Positions 60,885-64,000 of a DNA stretch of 64,000 nt are shown here, in pieces (the stretch's first letter is position 1; every line of letters begins with the position of its first letter). Both the position numbers and the translations under genes were made by a program. Origin of the DNA: Bradyrhizobium australiense (lineage in GTDB: Bacteria > Pseudomonadota > Alphaproteobacteria > Rhizobiales > Xanthobacteraceae); contig NZ_JAAVLX010000014.1 in the NCBI RefSeq assembly GCF_013114825.1, positions 1 to 64,000 of the forward strand, read 5' to 3'. The notes below the pieces were generated by a model. That model saw only the letters and a list, made by a program, of their open reading frames with translations, did no database searches and was not told where the DNA came from.

Positions 60885-60900
60885 GGAGAGCGAGCCCAAC

Positions 60901-62451
60901 ATGTACACCGGCACGCACGCTCGTCTTCGTCCGCTTCAGCCCGCCTTCATCATGGCGTCGTCAGGCGAGGCGGTGACCTATCGCGAGCTGGAGGCCCGGA
61001 GCAACCGGCTTGCGCATCTGTTCCGCAGGTACGGCTTGAAGCGGCTCGATCACTATTCGATCTTCATGGAGAACAACGGCCGCTACCTCGAGGCCTGCGG
61101 CGCCGGCGAACGGAGCGGGCTTTATTATACGTGCGTCAACTCCTACCTGACCGCGGGCGAGCTCGCCTACATCCTCACCAACAGCCAATCGCGCGTTCTC
61201 ATCACCTCAAAGGCGAAACTCGACGTCGCCCGCGATGCGATCAAGGAATGCGCGAACATCGAACTATGCATCATCGCCGACGGCGAAGGCGAAAGCGATC
61301 GTATCGTCGGGCTGCAACAGGCGACGGCAGGCCTGCCGAAAACCCCTATATCAGACGAATGCATCGGCACCGCCATGCTCTACTCGTCGGGCACCACCGG
61401 CCGGCCTAAAGGTATTTTGCGGCCGCTGCCCGAGCAACCGCCGGTGCAGAACCTGCCGATCTTCGATTTCCTGCACAAGCTCTGGCAATACCGCGAAGGC
61501 ATGATCTACTTATCGCCGGCCCCGCTCTACCATTCGGCGCCGCAAGCGGCGGTCAATTTGACGATCCGCGCCGGCGGCACCGTCATCATCATGGAAGGTT
61601 TTGATCCGGAAAAATATCTGGAGCTGGTTCAAAGATGGGGAGTCACCCATACCCAGCTTGTGCCGACGATGTTCTCGCGCATGCTGAAGCTGCCGGAGGA
61701 TGTGCGCAAGCGCTACGACCTCTCGTCCCTGGAGATCGCGATCCACGCCGCCGCGCCCTGCCCGGCTGCCGTGAAGGACGACATGATCAAATGGTGGGGA
61801 CCGATCATCCACGAATATTACGGCGCGACCGAGGGGCTCGGCTTCACCGCCTGCAATAGCGAGGAATGGCTGGCCCATCGCGGCACCGTGGGCCGGGTGC
61901 TGCTTGGGGACCTTCATGTTCTCGACGAGAACATGAAGGTGTGCCCGGTCGGCACGCCGGGCACGGTGTGGTTCAAGACGGCGACCCCGTTCGAATATTT
62001 CAACGACCCGACCAAGACCCAGGAGGCGCGTTCGCCTGACGGCAGCATGAGCACGGTCGGCGACGTCGGCTATGTCGACGATGACGGGTTTCTCTACCTG
62101 ACAGATCGCGCCACGTTCATGATTATCTCCGGTGGCGTGAACATCTACCCGCAGGAATGCGAAAACCTCCTGATCACCCACCCCAAGATCGCGGATGCGG
62201 CGGTGTTCGGCGTGCCGAATCCCGATCTCGGGGAGGAGGTGAAGGCCGTGGTGCAACCGATGCCGGGCGTTTCGCCGGGACAGGAACTGGCCGACGAACT
62301 GATCGCCTTCTGCAGCCAGTCGCTGTCGCGCCAGAAAGTGCCGCGCTCGATCGACTTCGAGGCCGAACTGCCGCGGCTGCCGACCGGCAAGCTCTACAAG
62401 CGGCTGCTGCGCGATCGCTATTGGGGCAACAAGGCCTCGCGGATCGTGTGA
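60901..62451 (+). CDS. Acyl-CoA synthetase (AMP-binding, ANL superfamily)
   Basis: The 516-residue enzyme has the adenylation motif TAMLYSSGTTGRPKGIL (about residue 155), HEYYGATEGLGFT, VGDVGYVDDDGFLYLTDRATFMIISGGVNIYPQE and the catalytic Lys context LPRLPTGKLYKR. It activates a carboxylic acid with ATP and CoA. It sits in a catabolic unit with the upstream reductase and a downstream transporter binding protein, so the substrate may be an aromatic-derived or fatty acid. It is complete. Confidence 0.93.
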   Translation: MYTGTHARLRPLQPAFIMASSGEAVTYRELEARSNRLAHLFRRYGLKRLDHYSIFMENNGRYLEACGAGERSGLYYTCVNSYLTAGELAYILTNSQSRVLITSKAKLDVARDAIKECANIELCIIADGEGESDRIVGLQQATAGLPKTPISDECIGTAMLYSSGTTGRPKGILRPLPEQPPVQNLPIFDFLHKLWQYREGMIYLSPAPLYHSAPQAAVNLTIRAGGTVIIMEGFDPEKYLELVQRWGVTHTQLVPTMFSRMLKLPEDVRKRYDLSSLEIAIHAAAPCPAAVKDDMIKWWGPIIHEYYGATEGLGFTACNSEEWLAHRGTVGRVLLGDLHVLDENMKVCPVGTPGTVWFKTATPFEYFNDPTKTQEARSPDGSMSTVGDVGYVDDDGFLYLTDRATFMIISGGVNIYPQECENLLITHPKIADAAVFGVPNPDLGEEVKAVVQPMPGVSPGQELADELIAFCSQSLSRQKVPRSIDFEAELPRLPTGKLYKRLLRDRYWGNKASRIV

Positions 62452-62739
62452 GCATGCCACGATGTGAGATGGTATCAAACCCGAACGTCGCGATGCCCTG
62501 GTGGTGCGGTGCATCATCGGGTGGACATGTTAGCGCGAGCCGCAATATAGCGGCTGCTCCGCAACGAACCTGGCGCGTTCGCAGCGAACAGCCGAATTGG
62601 CGCACATGTTCCCGCCGTGCGGATTTCGATTAGTCCGAATTGCCAATCCTCGCCTTGGCTTGGCCGGTTGCCCGAATGCTCCATCATGGTATCCTCGATA
62701 CCAATCGGCCAGTTGAGACCGAAAAAAGTGGAGGGGACC

Positions 62740-64000
62740 ATGCGGAGCGTTCGTGCGCTTGCCGCCGCGGCGTTGTTATTGCTGCCGGCTTACGATGTTG
62801 CGTCGGCGGGCGAGCCGAAACAGGGCGGCATCCTCCGCGTCTATCATCGCGACAGCCCCGGCAGCGCATCGATCCATGAAGGCGCGACCTATTCGATCAA
62901 CGTTCCCTTCATGCCTGTTTTCAACAACCTCGTCATGTTCAAGCAGGACGTGGCGCAGAACAGCGTCGAGTCGATCGTCCCCGACCTCGCCGAAAGCTGG
63001 GCCTGGAGCAGCGACAACAAGAAGCTGACCTTCAAGCTGCGACAGGGCGTAAAATGGCATGACGGCAAGCCGTTCACCTCGGCCGACGTCAAATGCACCT
63101 TCGACATGCTGATGGGCAAGTCGCAGCAGAAGTTCCGGCAGAATCCGCGAAAGTCCTGGTATGACCAGGTCAACGAAGTGACCGTCAACGGCGATTTCGA
63201 AGCGTCGTTCGAATTGAAGCGGCCGCAGCCGGCCTTGCTGTCGCTGCTCGCCTCCGGCTACACGCCGGTCTATCCCTGCCACGTCTCTCCGGCCGAGATG
63301 CGCACCAAGCCGGTCGGCACCGGCCCGTTCAAGTTCGTCGAGTTCAAAGCCAACGAATCGATCAAGCTCACCAAAAATCCCGATTACTTCAAGAAGGGGC
63401 TGCCGCATCTCGACGGCATCGAGTTCACCATCATTCCCAACCGTTCGACGGCGATCCTCGGATTTGTCTCCGGGAAGTTCGACATGACCTTCCCGACGGA
63501 AGTGTCGATCCCGCTCTTGAAGGATGTCAAGGCGCAGGCGCCGAACGCGGTCTGCGTAGTCGAGCCGGTCAACGTCTCGACCAACATCATCGTCAACTCG
63601 TCTTCGCCGCCGTTTGACAATATCGACATTCGCCGCGCGCTCGCGCTGGCACTCGATCGCAAGGCGTTCATCTCGATCCTGTTTGAAGGGCAGGCGGATA
63701 TTGGCGGCACCATGCTTCCTGCGCCGGGTGGGCTGTGGGCGATGCCGAAGGAGATGCTGGAATCGATCCCGGGCTACGGCCCTGATATCAACGCCAACCG
63801 GGAGGAGGCGCGCAAGCTAATGCAGAAAGCGGGCTACGGGCCGGACAAACATCTCTCCGTCAAGGTCTCGACGCGCAACATTCCGGTTTACCGCGATCCA
63901 GCGGTGATCCTGATCGACCAGATGAAGAACATCTATATCGACGGCGAACTCGACGTCGTCGATACCGCGCAGTGGTTCCCGAAGGTCGCGCGCAAAGACT
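62740..64000 (+). CDS. Peptide/organic-solute ABC transporter substrate-binding protein (family 5), 3' end cut by window
   Basis: GGAGGGG before ATG 62740 gives a clear start. A Sec signal (MRSVRALAAAALLLLPAYDV...) is followed by the family 5 pattern: GGILRVYHRDSPGSASIHEG, VPDLAESWAWSSDNKKLTFKLR, GVKWHDGKPFTSADVKCTFDML, VGTGPFKFVEF and IDIRRALALALDRKAFISILF. At least 420 codons are present and the frame is still open at the last base. It probably feeds a substrate to a permease encoded to the right, functionally linked to the synthetase. Confidence 0.92.
   Translation, partial: MRSVRALAAAALLLLPAYDVASAGEPKQGGILRVYHRDSPGSASIHEGATYSINVPFMPVFNNLVMFKQDVAQNSVESIVPDLAESWAWSSDNKKLTFKLRQGVKWHDGKPFTSADVKCTFDMLMGKSQQKFRQNPRKSWYDQVNEVTVNGDFEASFELKRPQPALLSLLASGYTPVYPCHVSPAEMRTKPVGTGPFKFVEFKANESIKLTKNPDYFKKGLPHLDGIEFTIIPNRSTAILGFVSGKFDMTFPTEVSIPLLKDVKAQAPNAVCVVEPVNVSTNIIVNSSSPPFDNIDIRRALALALDRKAFISILFEGQADIGGTMLPAPGGLWAMPKEMLESIPGYGPDINANREEARKLMQKAGYGPDKHLSVKVSTRNIPVYRDPAVILIDQMKNIYIDGELDVVDTAQWFPKVARKD

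Overview
The window is GC-rich chromosomal DNA from an alphaproteobacterium, most likely Bradyrhizobium or a close Nitrobacteraceae relative. The evidence is the codon use, the abundance of periplasmic binding proteins and acyl-CoA enzymes, a Sox thiosulfate-oxidation operon of the rhizobial type, and many short palindromic intergenic repeats of kinds familiar from bradyrhizobial genomes. I see no tRNA, rRNA, CRISPR array, prophage, transposase or integrase. Genes are dense and on both strands. Most long antisense ORFs are GC-driven shadows and are omitted.

Layout. 0-4.4 kb: a perfect 60-bp inverted repeat at the left edge, a Tat-exported peptide-type binding protein, an aminoglycoside-phosphotransferase-fold protein with an altered catalytic loop, and an orphan UgpB. 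4.9-9.5 kb: a translationally coupled signalling operon (membrane histidine kinase, REC-histidine kinase, OmpR-type regulator). 9.8-12.3 kb: an ECF-type sigma factor, a small secreted protein, and a CcdA-thioredoxin pair. 12.4-15 kb: a cyanide-insensitive-type cytochrome bd oxidase (cydAB) with a 43-residue DUF2474 subunit. 15.1-26.5 kb: mixed metabolism, including an L,D-transpeptidase, an amino-acid binding protein, two acyl-CoA dehydrogenases, CMD and VOC proteins, a methyltransferase/DUF2938 pair divergent from a MerR regulator across a SoxR-box-like operator, two MFS carriers, a SnoaL-like protein and a DUF938 methyltransferase.

26.5-35.1 kb is the most coherent block. A BigR/SqrR-like two-cysteine ArsR repressor is divergent from soxC-D-X-Y-Z-A-(saxB-like)-B, followed by a secreted DsrE-like protein and a persulfide dioxygenase-rhodanese fusion. 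Together these encode periplasmic oxidation of thiosulfate/sulfide plus cytoplasmic persulfide clearance, probably under persulfide-sensing control. 35.2-40.8 kb is a corrinoid uptake locus: a binding protein, ATPase and permease on the minus strand, divergent from a cobalamin riboswitch and a TonB-dependent receptor.

40.9-43.5 kb holds four small hypothetical genes and a heavily frameshifted ATP-grasp pseudogene. 43.6-48.1 kb has two MFS carriers around a D-aminoacylase-type amidohydrolase. 48.4-53.0 kb is an Att-like ABC exporter operon (ATPase, FtsX-type permease, secreted CrtC/AttH-like lipocalin) followed by a MAPEG protein. 53.2-59.1 kb has a branched-chain amino-acid-type binding protein and an RND efflux pair without an outer-membrane factor. 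59.7-64 kb has an iron-type alcohol dehydrogenase/maleylacetate reductase homologue, an acyl-CoA synthetase, and a peptide-type binding protein cut by the window end.
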